A stretch of DNA of 64,000 nt, taken from the NCBI RefSeq assembly GCF_002899675.1, contig NZ_PKUU01000022.1, positions 1 to 64,000 of the forward strand, written 5' to 3'. The notes under the pieces are model-generated. The model saw only the letters and a list, made by a program, of their open reading frames with translations, ran no database searches and was not told where the DNA came from. This document shows, piece after piece, positions 28,501 through 35,312 of this stretch. This stretch comes from Clostridium sp. chh4-2. GTDB taxonomy: Bacteria; Bacillota; Clostridia; Lachnospirales; Lachnospiraceae. Numbering within the stretch: position 1 is the first letter of the stretch; every line of letters starts with the position of its first letter. The position numbers and the translations under genes were made by a program.

Positions 28501-31500
28501 TCCAATACGCCTTTGTAAGTTCCTACATTAACATCCTGATCTTTATTTTTTCTTTCATAAGAAACGGTGCCTATTCCTACCGGATCATTTTCAACCAGCC
28601 CATTAACGGTTCCGCTAAAGGACGGATCATCTGTTCCATAAACCTTTCGGCTGTCATTTACTTTAATTGCGACATCCTTCGGAGTAATGGCAATGGTCTT
28701 GTCTTCTGCCTCCAATGGATAATAGCCCTCTTTGGTTGCACGGAAGGATACGGTAACAATTCCGTCTTTTACATCCGTTACAGCCGGCGGTTCTGTTGTC
28801 CATTCCCCGTTTCCTACCTTATACTCGATTGTATATCCCTTAGCTCCGGTTACATTTGCGCTGGCTGAATGTTCTTTTCCATCATAAGTCCAGCTTCCTC
28901 CAGCTCCAATCAACTTAGCCTTTGCATCAGTTGCTGTTTTAATTGTAAATGTTCCTAGATTAACAGTTACAAGGTAGTTAGAATTAGCTGTATAGGATAC
29001 ATTTAAAACTCCTGTATAGGTTCCAACAGTTTCAACCCCAGCGTTATCTCTGACATAAATGACCTCTCCCAAATCATTTTTATTTACAAGGCTTTCCGCA
29101 TTAAAATCTCCGGTAAATGTTGGATCCTTTTCGCCAAAGAATTTTTCACTCGGATCCACGGTTATTGTGATTGGACGCGCTGTAATGCTTACCTGAGCTT
29201 TATCACTCCAAATCGCCGTTCCATTACGCGTGACACGAACATCTACATTATATGTTCCCACATTCGTATAGGAAGGATTCGTACTGCTCCATGAAGCGTT
29301 TGGTCCTTTATATTCTATCGTATCTGATTCAAGAGCTCCTGTTACCGTCACGCTGCTGGCAATACCGTCATACACTTTCTCAACGCCGCTTACTGCTAAC
29401 TTAGATGTGTCAGCAGTCCATTTTGCGTATACAGTTACATTGCCGATGCTTCCTGCAGCAATTCCTGTTTTTTCATCTCTGAAAGTAGTATTGTCTGTAT
29501 ACCACCCTTCAAATATATATCCATCCCGTTCTGCCGGCTCAAATGTAATGTTCTGGCTTTCTATGGTATATGATCCTGGATTCTTAGAAGAGTTGGTTCC
29601 TCCATTGGTTACATAATTGATGGTGTAAGTCACCGGATTCCAAACCGCATACAATGTCAGAAGATTGCCCGAAGGATACGTAAGGTTTTTTCCGGCTAAA
29701 GCATTAATCTCAGATGTACCGGCTTGATTACCGTTCCATTTTACGAATTCATAGCCTTTGCTCTGTGGTATTTGACCTGGTATCTCTACTGTTTCTCCGT
29801 TTAAATACTTCAAACCGTCTTGATACTCACGTCCTGCTGTTACTGTCGTAAATCCAGTTGGAATATTCCATGTAGCATTTGATTTGCCTTTTGGATTTAA
29901 GTTGTATCTTAAAATGCCGGTTTTTTCTTCAAAAACAGCCGTATATGTTGCATTCTTCCACTGCCCTCCGCTTTGAGCCGGAGTGTAGGAAAGATTATCA
30001 GATACCTTCTTTCCGTTAGAATCGAACCATCCTTTAAACACATAATTGTCATTTGCTGTTGCAGTAGAACCCTTTGCAACTCCATTGATCGGAGCCAAGG
30101 TTTCTGAATAACTGGTTAAGGTACCACTGCCTTCCGGGGATACTTTATAGGTTATGGTTGCCCTCGCCTTTGTCACATAATGTCCATAAAAGGTTGTATC
30201 ATCATTTAATTTCGTTTTATTATTGGAAAACGTGACTTTTTGTGTGCATGCTTCATCGGCATACCATCCGTCAAACTCATAATCTTCCCAATTATAGGAA
30301 ATATTTTGCTGAATCTGGCCCTCTCCTGAACCATATGTTGGCTGAAGCAGGTATCGGTACTCAGTTCCTATTTCTTTTGGATAATTTAAAACGAGTCCGA
30401 ATGAATCGCTGCCCGGATGCTTTGCTTTAAAATTCACGTTGACTTTATTATCAATATACAGAGTGGCAAATCCATCCACATGATAGCAGGCAGCTGAGGT
30501 TATTGTTGTATTCCCATTGTTTGCACCCGATGAATCTATAATATATCCCCAGTCAACAGAATAGGTTCCGGTGGCGCCTGTGGTAGCATACGTATAGTTT
30601 TCAGGCTTTCCGTCTCCATTTCCATCATATTGAATAGTCGGATAGCTCGACGGATACTTTACGATCTTTGTCAGGTCTGTATATTTTTGCTTACTTGCAG
30701 AGGGTCTATTCACTCCGGTTATCGCGTTCTCAACTGTATCCACATAATACCATGCATTCGTATAGTTTATGGTCTCATTATTTTCCGTACCTGGTTTTCT
30801 GATATAGAAATATCCCTTATACTTCGTATCCCCATTAACAACCGTAACGGTAAATATCTCCGACTTATTTGATCCGGATGCAGTTTTATAGGAGCAAGTT
30901 ATCCTCGCCGTACCAGTTTTTTTTGAACTAGCAGTCACTGTAGCGCTGTAACCATCTGAACCTTTACTAACTTTGGCAATATTTGAGTCTGATGTGATCC
31001 AGCTGTAATTGCTTCCATCCGTAGTATCACAATATAATTTCTTTGTACTGCCTAACTGCAGCGTTGCCACATCGTTCTGCGTCTGCTTTGAATCTGTAGA
31101 ACCAACGATAACATAAATAGAAAAATGTGTTGCATCGAAATCCACTTCATCAACGCTGTTCTCGCCTGCAACGTCAACGGCCTGACGGCCCTCGTCATCT
31201 AACACAAGATCTGCCGCTGTTACGCTGGCAGCCGTCACTGCCTCTAATGGTTCAGGAGCTTCTGTATCCGCGTGAAGAACTTCGATGGTTTCCGCTTCTT
31301 TACTGTTTTCTTCTATTTTATTACCGGAAAAGCTGATCTTAACGAAATTGTCATCTCCAGCCCAGTCATTTTCCAGTTTCTTGCCGTTATGGATCAGGTT
31401 GATGTCATATGCCAGAACAGAAGTTACTTCTTTCTCTCCCTGTGTCTCAGACTCAATCTTTTCCTTAACCGCCTCTTCTAACTGGGTTGTAACTTCTTTG

Positions 31501-33335
31501 ACATCCAGTTTTGTTCCTTCCGGAATAATGCCAGGAAGAGCTGTAGCCGTAATGGTAACGCCCTTAACCGTTACTGATTCATTCAGTCCCGGATGCTCAC
31601 CGACCTCGGACAAGGTCACTTCAATATCTACATCCTCTGTCACACCATCAACTGTATAATACAGAATTCCGGAAGCATTGGATTCAGAAGCTTCTTCTGC
31701 TTCTTCTAAGCTTACGCCGTTTGCAGTAACTTCCTCAATCTCATAACCAATCTGAGGTCTTACTCCAAATCTTATGCTTTCACCCTCTAAAACCGAACTC
31801 TTCTTATTAATAATGTCTGCGCTGCCCATTGGGTCGATCATGTAGCTGATAGAGTAACCCTCTATTTCGGCATCAATATGAAGTGCATTTAATGTGGTCT
31901 TAAATGCTCTTGCGTATGCTTCTTCGCCCAATTCTATCTGGTTGTATGTAGTTCCGCTGATGCTTCCGCCATGATTTTCATCATCCAGCTTCTCATCGAT
32001 AGGAGTTACATCATCAATAAGTTCAATTCCATCATAATAATCTTTATCTTCTTCAATAATATATTCATCCGGATCTTTGGCAGGTGCCGCAGTTGTTTCT
32101 TTCTCCGGCTGAACTGTTTCAGTGATTGACTCAGTTGTTTCCTGACCGTTAGCTTCAACAGATTCTGCAGTCTCATTGGTTTCGGAAGACTCCTCCGGCT
32201 TTGCTTCTGCGCTTTCTTCCGTCTCAACAGTCTCTGATTTAGTAACTTGGGTTTCTGATTCAATTTCTGCTGCTGTCTCTTCTTTTGTTTCTTTAGTTTC
32301 CGGTTCGGTCTCTGCTTCTGTCTCAGGTTCAGCCTCTGCCTCTGCTTCCGTTTCAGGCTCTGCCTCAACTTCCGCATCAACTTCTTCTCCCTCAGGAGCT
32401 GCTACTATGGAAACTACATTTCTGGACTTGCTGAGGGTTACTTCCTTCTCTTCTGCCTTTGTCGTCTCCGGTTCAGTTACCTCTTCGGTTTCACGCTCAG
32501 TTTCCGGTTCTGCTGCCTCTGTTGTTTCCGGCTCTGTCTCAGGCTCTGATGCTTCTGCCGTTTCCGGCTCTGTCTCAGGCTCTGATGCTTCTGTCGTTTC
32601 TGGCTCTGCTGCAGATTCGCTATTTTCCACTGAAGTTTCAGACTCCGCTGCCTCTGTACTTTCTTCCAGAGATGCTTCTGTAGATTCTGTCTCAGAACTG
32701 TTGGGAACTGCAATTGTCTCTTCCGGTACAGTTTCTTCTGTTGTCTCTTCCACAGCTGGTTTAGATTCTTCCACAGGAGTTGTCACTGCCGGCTGATTCT
32801 GAACACCTGACGTATGTCCGTCAACGGTTACTCTGGAAGTAATATATCCGTCCACATCCGCATAAAATTGGATTCTCTGTTCTGAGCTGTTAACAAAAAG
32901 GAAGATCATTTCCTCATTACCGGTAATCTGATAATCCTCTTCCTCCATATTATCAACACGGATGAAGGTACGCAGTTCTGCACCTTCCGGTATCCCTTCG
33001 TCATCCATATTCGGGTATATTTCATAAACATATCCGTCGCTGAGCAAACGTTCATACTTTGACATCAATGTCGCATCTTTGGTATTCATCTCCAACGACG
33101 CTAAGTCAAATATACCTCCTCCCTCAATCGCCTCCTGGGCTGCTTCCCGGATGTCTTCACCATTCAGGTGGAATGTCGCACTTGCAGTCGGAACCGCATT
33201 AGCTGCAAGAGCCACGCTGACATTGTTTCCCACATTCGTGAAAAACATCATGAAAGACAGCATAAACGCCAGAATGCGTTTGTACTCATGTCTGATTTTC
33301 CGGCACACGCTCGTGCCTCTTAACTTTTCTTTCAT
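19584..33335 (-). CDS. Giant LPKTG-anchored surface protein with about 17 MBG-type repeats
   Basis: 4,583 residues. AAAGGAG precedes the ATG. Order of parts: signal peptide with basic start and hydrophobic core (about 18-45, ending VALAANA); mixed domain to about 190; a Glu/Thr/Ser-rich stalk (about 190-440) built of PETEAE/ETTEASEP repeats; an adhesin-type head region (about 455-740); an Ig-like Big_2 domain (LQLGSTKKLYC...ITSDSNIAKVSKG, about 755-835); several InlB/Listeria-Bacteroides repeats (EGWYTDNTT, TVYAKWT, about 1000-1310). Then come about 17 repeats of about 167 residues, each with GGSW-YDG-H, a YTI-Y-V-GEWTT strand pair and a KFF-E-DP-F-G segment (MBG family). A Gly/Ser linker (TSRGGSSSGGGGGSS) leads to the LPKTG motif (about 4547), a membrane span and KKKDEES. 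It should be covalently attached to peptidoglycan by a sortase not encoded here. The likely role is adhesion; the ligand is unknown. The frame is intact throughout. Confidence 0.93.
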   Translation of the reverse strand: MKEKLRGTSVCRKIRHEYKRILAFMLSFMMFFTNVGNNVSVALAANAVPTASATFHLNGEDIREAAQEAIEGGGIFDLASLEMNTKDATLMSKYERLLSDGYVYEIYPNMDDEGIPEGAELRTFIRVDNMEEEDYQITGNEEMIFLFVNSSEQRIQFYADVDGYITSRVTVDGHTSGVQNQPAVTTPVEESKPAVEETTEETVPEETIAVPNSSETESTEASLEESTEAAESETSVENSESAAEPETTEASEPETEPETAEASEPETEPETTEAAEPETERETEEVTEPETTKAEEKEVTLSKSRNVVSIVAAPEGEEVDAEVEAEPETEAEAEAEPETEAETEPETKETKEETAAEIESETQVTKSETVETEESAEAKPEESSETNETAESVEANGQETTESITETVQPEKETTAAPAKDPDEYIIEEDKDYYDGIELIDDVTPIDEKLDDENHGGSISGTTYNQIELGEEAYARAFKTTLNALHIDAEIEGYSISYMIDPMGSADIINKKSSVLEGESIRFGVRPQIGYEIEEVTANGVSLEEAEEASESNASGILYYTVDGVTEDVDIEVTLSEVGEHPGLNESVTVKGVTITATALPGIIPEGTKLDVKEVTTQLEEAVKEKIESETQGEKEVTSVLAYDINLIHNGKKLENDWAGDDNFVKISFSGNKIEENSKEAETIEVLHADTEAPEPLEAVTAASVTAADLVLDDEGRQAVDVAGENSVDEVDFDATHFSIYVIVGSTDSKQTQNDVATLQLGSTKKLYCDTTDGSNYSWITSDSNIAKVSKGSDGYSATVTASSKKTGTARITCSYKTASGSNKSEIFTVTVVNGDTKYKGYFYIRKPGTENNETINYTNAWYYVDTVENAITGVNRPSASKQKYTDLTKIVKYPSSYPTIQYDGNGDGKPENYTYATTGATGTYSVDWGYIIDSSGANNGNTTITSAACYHVDGFATLYIDNKVNVNFKAKHPGSDSFGLVLNYPKEIGTEYRYLLQPTYGSGEGQIQQNISYNWEDYEFDGWYADEACTQKVTFSNNKTKLNDDTTFYGHYVTKARATITYKVSPEGSGTLTSYSETLAPINGVAKGSTATANDNYVFKGWFDSNGKKVSDNLSYTPAQSGGQWKNATYTAVFEEKTGILRYNLNPKGKSNATWNIPTGFTTVTAGREYQDGLKYLNGETVEIPGQIPQSKGYEFVKWNGNQAGTSEINALAGKNLTYPSGNLLTLYAVWNPVTYTINYVTNGGTNSSKNPGSYTIESQNITFEPAERDGYIFEGWYTDNTTFRDEKTGIAAGSIGNVTVYAKWTADTSKLAVSGVEKVYDGIASSVTVTGALESDTIEYKGPNASWSSTNPSYTNVGTYNVDVRVTRNGTAIWSDKAQVSITARPITITVDPSEKFFGEKDPTFTGDFNAESLVNKNDLGEVIYVRDNAGVETVGTYTGVLNVSYTANSNYLVTVNLGTFTIKTATDAKAKLIGAGGSWTYDGKEHSASANVTGAKGYTIEYKVGNGEWTTEPPAVTDVKDGIVTVSFRATKEGYYPLEAEDKTIAITPKDVAIKVNDSRKVYGTDDPSFSGTVNGLVENDPVGIGTVSYERKNKDQDVNVGTYKGVLDATYTKNPNYNVTVTPADFTITKAADSAAELEIVGGSQVYNGKAFKVQMSTLDKIKYALQNYTIWYTTDNGATWSKDVPSVTNVEEGTVTVQAKGTRANYEDILSNEVTISITERPVTITVQDDSKAFNSDDPTFKWSVTSKNKLVNSSDLGEITGYRIQLPERDNEEVGTYPQVLSVNYTDNRNYLVTVEKGNFEITKAKDENAKLNVSGGSWTYDGKDHGVSAEVTGAEGYTIYYKTGEGDWTTTIPTVKNVEDGEKQVAVKAVKTGYEDLIGSTSIQITAKKVTITVHDAWKYFDAADPMFTGEMPEGSLINADDLGTIEYVRTNQDQAVKLYEDVLSAEYKKNLNYDVTVVLGDFEIRTASIKGAVLSAEGGSWIYDGNAHKASAAVSGAEGYTVYYKTGKGDWTTVAPEVTNVSEGTKTVSVKAVRTGYEDLTAEDVDIRITERPVTIKVNDASKFYNENDPEFSGYVLETTEDQGLIKAEDLVDITYYRINADVGAVGKYPDMLSAHYTPNTNYTVTIEPGDFEIITATDKNAKLTLEGGSWPYDGKTHEAKADVIGADGFTIYYQVDGGEWTTKVPSVTNVVDGEKIIAVKAVKTGYTDLTAEEPKTIKITARPITITVDNKEKDFGEDDPTFTGGITSGTLVNSNDLGPIEYRRDDITVEAVGIYPDFINAAYIANDNYNVTVRKGTFTINTATDTKAKLIGTGGSWTYDGKEHSASANVTGANGYTIEYKVGDGEWTTKQPAVTDVKDGIVTVSFRATKEGYYPLEAEDKTIAITPKDVAIKVNDSRKVYGTDDPSFSGTVKGLVENDPVGIGTVSYERKNKDQDVNVGTYKGVLDATYTKNPNYDVTVTPADFTITKAADSAAELEIVGGSQVYNGNAFKVHMSTLDKIKYALQNYTIWYTTDNGATWSKDVPSVTNVEEGTITVQAKGTRANYEDILSNEVTISITERPVTIKVQDDSKAFNSDDPKFKWSVTSEYKLVNSSDLGEITGYRIQLPERDNEEVGTYPQVLSVNYTDNRNYLVTVEKGNFEITKAKDENAKLNVSGGSWTYDGKDHGVSAEVAGAEGYTIYYKTGEGDWSTTIPTVKNVEDGEKQVAVKAVKTGYEDLIGSTSIQITAKKVTITVHNAWKYFDADDPTFTGEMPEGSLINADDLGTIKYVRTNQDQAVKLYEDVLSAEYKKNLNYDVTVVLGDFEILTASIEGAVLSAEGGSWIYDGNAHKASAAVSGAEGYTVYYKTGKGDWTTVAPEVTNVSEGTKTVSVKASRTGYKDLTAEDVDIRITKRPVTIKVNEAYKFYNENDPKFSGHVLEATEDQGLIRSDDLGTITYYRTNKDEKVGLYPDALSARYKENTNYDVMIYPGDFVIMTATDADAELTLKGGSWIYDGDNHKAEAEVTGATGYTIYYQVDGGEWTTEVPGVTNVDDGIKAISVKAIKEGYTDLTADGVTLQVTARPIIITVKHGEKFFNEEDPEFNGGISSGELVGKNDLGTITFVRDNKDIDTSVGTYEQVLNAEYTQNNNYDVTVVKGNFQIKTASSQGVTLDAKGGSWVYDGKAHGVTAEVTGAEGYTISYKVGEGDWTTEAPSVTTVSEGRKTVAVKAEKTGYEDVNAEVTIEITPMEIIIKVDNSEKFFDEKDPDFTGRIIEGSLADANDLETIEYVRINGEEAVGVYPGVLSASYTDNTNYLVTVQKGNFEIKTATVEGAVLTAAGGSWIYDGTAHEATAEVTGAEDYTISYKVGDGDWTTNAPSVTEVSEGTKVVSVKATRPGYAELNTENVEISIMARPITIKVNDAWKYFDASDPDFTGSIVVDETHKGLVNDGDLGTISYYRNSDESAVGIYEKVLTAGFESNANYSVTVLKGNFEIRTATDANAELTLEGGSWIYDGKAHEAKAEVTGAEGYTIYYRVGNGSWTTEVPKVTNVIDGIKSVSVKAVKDGYTDLTADPETIQVTERELTITVNDGFKFYDEDDPIFTGDFDESKLVNKDDLKTVVYVRDNKGVEDVGTYNDVLNVAYTANSNYRVTVIKGDFIIQTATDKNAKLTLEGGSWIYDGESHEAKAKVTGADGYTIQYQVDGGEWTTEVPNVTDVNDGVKTIAVKAVKTGYTDLTADPETIKVTARPITITVEPGEKFFNEEDPEFNGGISSGELVGKNDLGTITFVRDNKDIDTSVGTYEQVLNAEYTQNNNYDVTVVKGNFQIKTASSQGVTLDAKGGSWVYDGKAHGVTAEVTGAEGYTISYKVGEGDWTTEAPSVTTVSEGRKTVSVKAEKAGYEDVNAEVTIEITPMEIIIKVDNSEKFFDEKDPDFTGRIIKGSLADANDLETIKYVRMNGEEAVGVYPGVLTASYTDNTNYLVTVQKGNFEIKTATVEGAVLTAAGGSWIYDGTAHEATAEVTGAEGYTISYKVGDGDWTTNAPSVTEVSEGTKVVSVKATRPGYTELNTENVEISITARPITIQVNDAWKYFDASDPDFTGFIVVDETHKGLVNDGDLGTISYYRNSDESTVGIYEKVLTAEFESNANYDVTVVNGNFEIRTATDESAVLDAEGGSWTYDGNAHKAKAEVSGAEGYTIYYKVGNEDWTTEAPSVTDVNDGTKTVSVKAVKTGYTDLLTTDVEIQVIPKGVTITVDSYTKDYGSQDPIFSGSVTGLVNTGDLGEITYQRVEPGKENVGDDIPLTAVFIGNSNYTVEVIPGKLNIIASTENAVNVGSQTVTYDGTAYGLKTAEALRDGSTLLYSTDNQNFSSSAPVFTEAGTHTVYVKATNPNYVETAVVTGTVVINKRPLTITAGSASKRYDGSAVTNTSAEITSGSLAEGQQLVDVNVTGSQTTVGTSDNVASDAVIMANGEDVTGNYEIAYVNGTLTITSRGGSSSGGGGGSSTTTPGYGNGGDTGNGPGSTTINPTDVPLASMPNDITTGENILIDDGEVPLAALPKTGNQVGMNAVLAMLSGMLLAAYLTISKKKDEES
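20930..24100 (-). repeat. Higher-order duplication, period 1,998 bp (four repeat units)
   Basis: About 1.17 kb from 20930 to 22100 is nearly identical to 22930-24100. The offset of 1,998 bp equals four repeat units and is a multiple of three, so the frame is kept. Confidence 0.85.
24540..28925 (-). repeat. Higher-order duplication, period 2,532 bp (five repeat units)
   Basis: The segment from about 24540 to 26390 reappears almost unchanged 2,532 bp away at about 27075-28925. Unit types occur in the same order in both, including the GGSQVYNG variant. A few scattered substitutions show the copies are real and not a simple assembly echo. Confidence 0.85.
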
Positions 33336-33690
33336 ACTGTTTTCTCCTTTTCCCTTACCCGGATTGGTAAGAATATCTTAATCCTATCATTCTATTTAGC
33401 CTAACTGTTATTGAAATTTTTGCATTGATTCATAACGTTTCCTCAGCTCCTGTTCCCCCATCTTTTTATAACACAAATACTATATTCTTAATAAGTATAA
33501 CAGGTTTCAGTTACAATAGGGTTACAAATTCTTATTTTATTAAGTTTTTCTTTCGTAATCGTACGTTTTTTTACATTTTGTATAAATATTTTATTTCAAG
33601 CTCATTTCAATTTTTATTTTTATATTATTTCTGCTTTCCTAATTGTGTTCATCGCCTTTTTTGCACTTTTTCATACAGGCTCGTACATCA
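33336..33690. other. AT-rich leader region of the surface protein gene
   Basis: About 355 bp with no gene. It is very AT-rich, with long T-runs on the plus strand. A good ribosome site (AAAGGAG, 8 nt before the ATG) is on the minus strand. Several TATAAT/TAGAAT-like hexamers are present, but no unambiguous -35/-10 pair could be chosen. Confidence 0.5.
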
Positions 33691-33752
33691 AAAAAGTACT
33701 GTAAAACCAATGCAGTCCTTACACTCCAGACAACACCACTTCCACAGTACTT
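33691..33752 (-). terminator. Likely terminator of the XRE regulator gene
   Basis: AAGTACTGT at 33694-33702 pairs with ACAGTACTT at 33744-33752. On the minus strand the second arm is followed by a T run (33691-33695 complement). It ends 9 nt from the regulator stop codon. Confidence 0.55.
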
Positions 33753-33760
33753 CTCATCTT

Positions 33761-34210
33761 TTACCGCTCTCTCATATATTTTCGAAGACAGCTTATGACT
33801 AAATAACTTCCATAAATGATTCCAATATAAATATTCGCCCAAATCACCCAAAACAGCATCTTCAAGCTCCAGCTGGTTAAAACAATGCAGATCAAAAGAT
33901 CTGAGATTAAAAATATACTTACTGGCTTAAAGACTCCCTTTACTGTTTTTTTCGCATTCTCCCCGTTCTGTTGCTCCACAATTTCATTGGCGCATTCCCC
34001 CATCTCAAAAAACTCATTGGGTGAAATATGATACAGTTCACAAATTCCTTTCAGATAAACTCCATCCGGAGCGCTTTTTCCCGCTTCCCATTTCGATACA
34101 GTCTGCCTGCTGACTCCCAGAAAATCAGCTGCCTCCTGCTGTGTGATTCCGGCTTTTTGGCGATAATTGAATAAATTATATGCCGTCCTGTCATTTTCTT
34201 TATTGTCCAC
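33761..34210 (-). CDS. XRE-family regulator with C-terminal membrane segments
   Basis: 149 residues. The Cro/CI-type helix-turn-helix covers about residues 12-66 (AGITQQEAADFLGVSRQTVS, KWEAGKSAPD). After a linker, two hydrophobic stretches (VSIFLISDLLICIVLTSW and MLFWVIWANIYIGIIYGSYL) suggest membrane attachment. Such membrane-tethered XRE proteins are common in Firmicutes and usually control an adjacent gene. The start is GTG at 34210 with GGAGG 8 nt upstream. It is transcribed in the same direction as the giant surface protein gene but separated from it by a terminator and about 355 bp. It is the only other gene between the two structured repeat elements, so it is the best candidate to control the surface protein. 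Confidence 0.85.
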   Translation of the reverse strand: MDNKENDRTAYNLFNYRQKAGITQQEAADFLGVSRQTVSKWEAGKSAPDGVYLKGICELYHISPNEFFEMGECANEIVEQQNGENAKKTVKGVFKPVSIFLISDLLICIVLTSWSLKMLFWVIWANIYIGIIYGSYLVISCLRKYMRER

Positions 34211-34363
34211 CGCTCATCCTCCATTCCGCCATTTGATAGAATCTGCATACACGCTTTTTCTAACATTCTTAGTAATCTCATGATATCATGCGACAAAAAG
34301 AACAGCAAGAGACAGACCGTTGCGTCATGTCAAAATCCGTTGCCCCCTACAAATTGGCGTTCT

Positions 34364-35312
34364 AAAATTGTGATTTAACGGGGTTGTGAAAGATACGCAC
34401 GGAATGGGGAGGCGGAACCGGGAGCCGAAGGTCGAAGGGGGTGTCCGGGTCAGGGGAAGGAAGATGCAGCCAAATGGGATCGTATGGAACCCCTTTAGAA
34501 CTACTTAGGCCCGTAAGGACAGAACGAGGCAGGCCAGCGCCATTCGCAGTGAACTCTTGATGACTTCGCTGCTCAGAGGCGCTTTAAAAACTGAGACGGA
34601 AATCAGTTTTTACCTGCCTCGTTCTGCCCTTACGGGCCTAAGTAGTTCTAAAGGGGTTCCATACGATCCCATTTGGCTGCATCTTCCTTCCCCTGACCCG
34701 GACACCCCCTTCGACCTTCGGCTCCCGGTTCCGCCTCCCCATTCCGTGCTGATTTTCGCTAGCCTAGTTAAAAACAATGTTATGTATCGGTATTTACATA
34801 AAGCCAAATTTACCTAGATTATGTAGGGATTTTCAGAAATGACTTCAGGTTTTACTTTAAACGTCAAGGCATTTCACGAAAAGACCTCACCCTTTACATT
34901 AAATGGTGAAGGCATTTCTGAAAAAGACTTAACGGTTGATATAAAAATTTACTTTCCCATCCACCAAATCTTTTTTTCCTTAGCTAGCCAAGCACCAGCC
35001 GGAAAGAAGGGGAAACCTGGGCGGGCGGCGGACATTGAGAAAGACAGGGGATCGTGTGCAGCCCCTTAGTGATACTTGGCCGGCAAGAGTGGAAAAAGGC
35101 AGACAAATACTGAAATCCGAATCAGTATTTGAGGCGCCCTTGAGCGATGAAGTCATCAGGAGTTCATCGCGAATGGCGCCGCGCTGCCTTTTTCCGCTCT
35201 TGGCGGTCTAGTATCACTTAGGGGCGTAACCCGAATCCCCTGTCTTTCTCAATGTCCGTCGCCCGCCCAGGTTTCCCCTTCTTTCCGGCGTTTCTTAGTT
35301 AAATAAAGATTT
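34364..35312. repeat. Structured repeat element, copy B
   Basis: Second copy, same orientation as copy A. The left hairpin stem 34397-34533 pairs with 34614-34750, 137 bp with one mismatch. Its tip has two arms, 34537-34582 (GCGCC...GGCGC) and 34585-34612. The three-palindrome core is at 34824-34945. The right hairpin stem 34998-35052 pairs with 35235-35289 with one mismatch; tip arms are 35104-35131 and 35133-35180. The tip and core sequences resemble copy A closely, but much of the long left stem is a different sequence that still pairs with itself. The right end touches the stop codon of the URO-D family gene. No protein gene is credible inside. Confidence 0.85.
34824..34945. repeat. Core of three palindromic units in element B
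   Basis: Nearly identical to the core of copy A: units beginning TAGGGATTTTCAGAAATG, CAAGGCATTTCACGAAAAG and GAAGGCATTTCTGAAAAAG, joined by the TTTACTTTAAACGT and CCCTTTACATTAAATG spacers. Confidence 0.8.

Larger units (their letters stand above)
20400..29100 (-). repeat. Tandem ~500-bp repeat array inside the surface protein gene
   Basis: The codons for GGSW recur about every 500 bp (near 20835, 21340, 21831, 22333, 22838, 23337, 23829, 24332, 24838, 25330, 25860, 26357, 26862, 27370, 27862, 28392 and 28890), giving 17 units. Two units (25860 and 28392) are a variant with GGSQVYNG and an insert around ALQNYTIWYTTDNGATWSKD. Confidence 0.92.

Noticed and set aside
21810..32796. Many 60-200-residue frames on the plus strand opposite the giant surface protein gene
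   Set aside because: They recur with the repeat period and are shadows of the repetitive coding strand; the Ser/Val-rich one at 32176-32796 mirrors the Glu/Thr-rich stalk.
19584..33335. Possible assembly error producing the block duplications in the surface protein gene
   Set aside because: Copies differ by scattered substitutions and the 4,583-codon frame is intact. Exact repeat number still needs long reads.
19517..34363. Transposon or integrative element with its own transposase around the surface protein gene
   Set aside because: No transposase, integrase, relaxase or phage gene is found in the region; only the two flanking structured repeats suggest mobility.
34557..35069. Open frames inside structured element B
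   Set aside because: Same reason as for copy A: palindrome by-products with no family resemblance and no ribosome sites.
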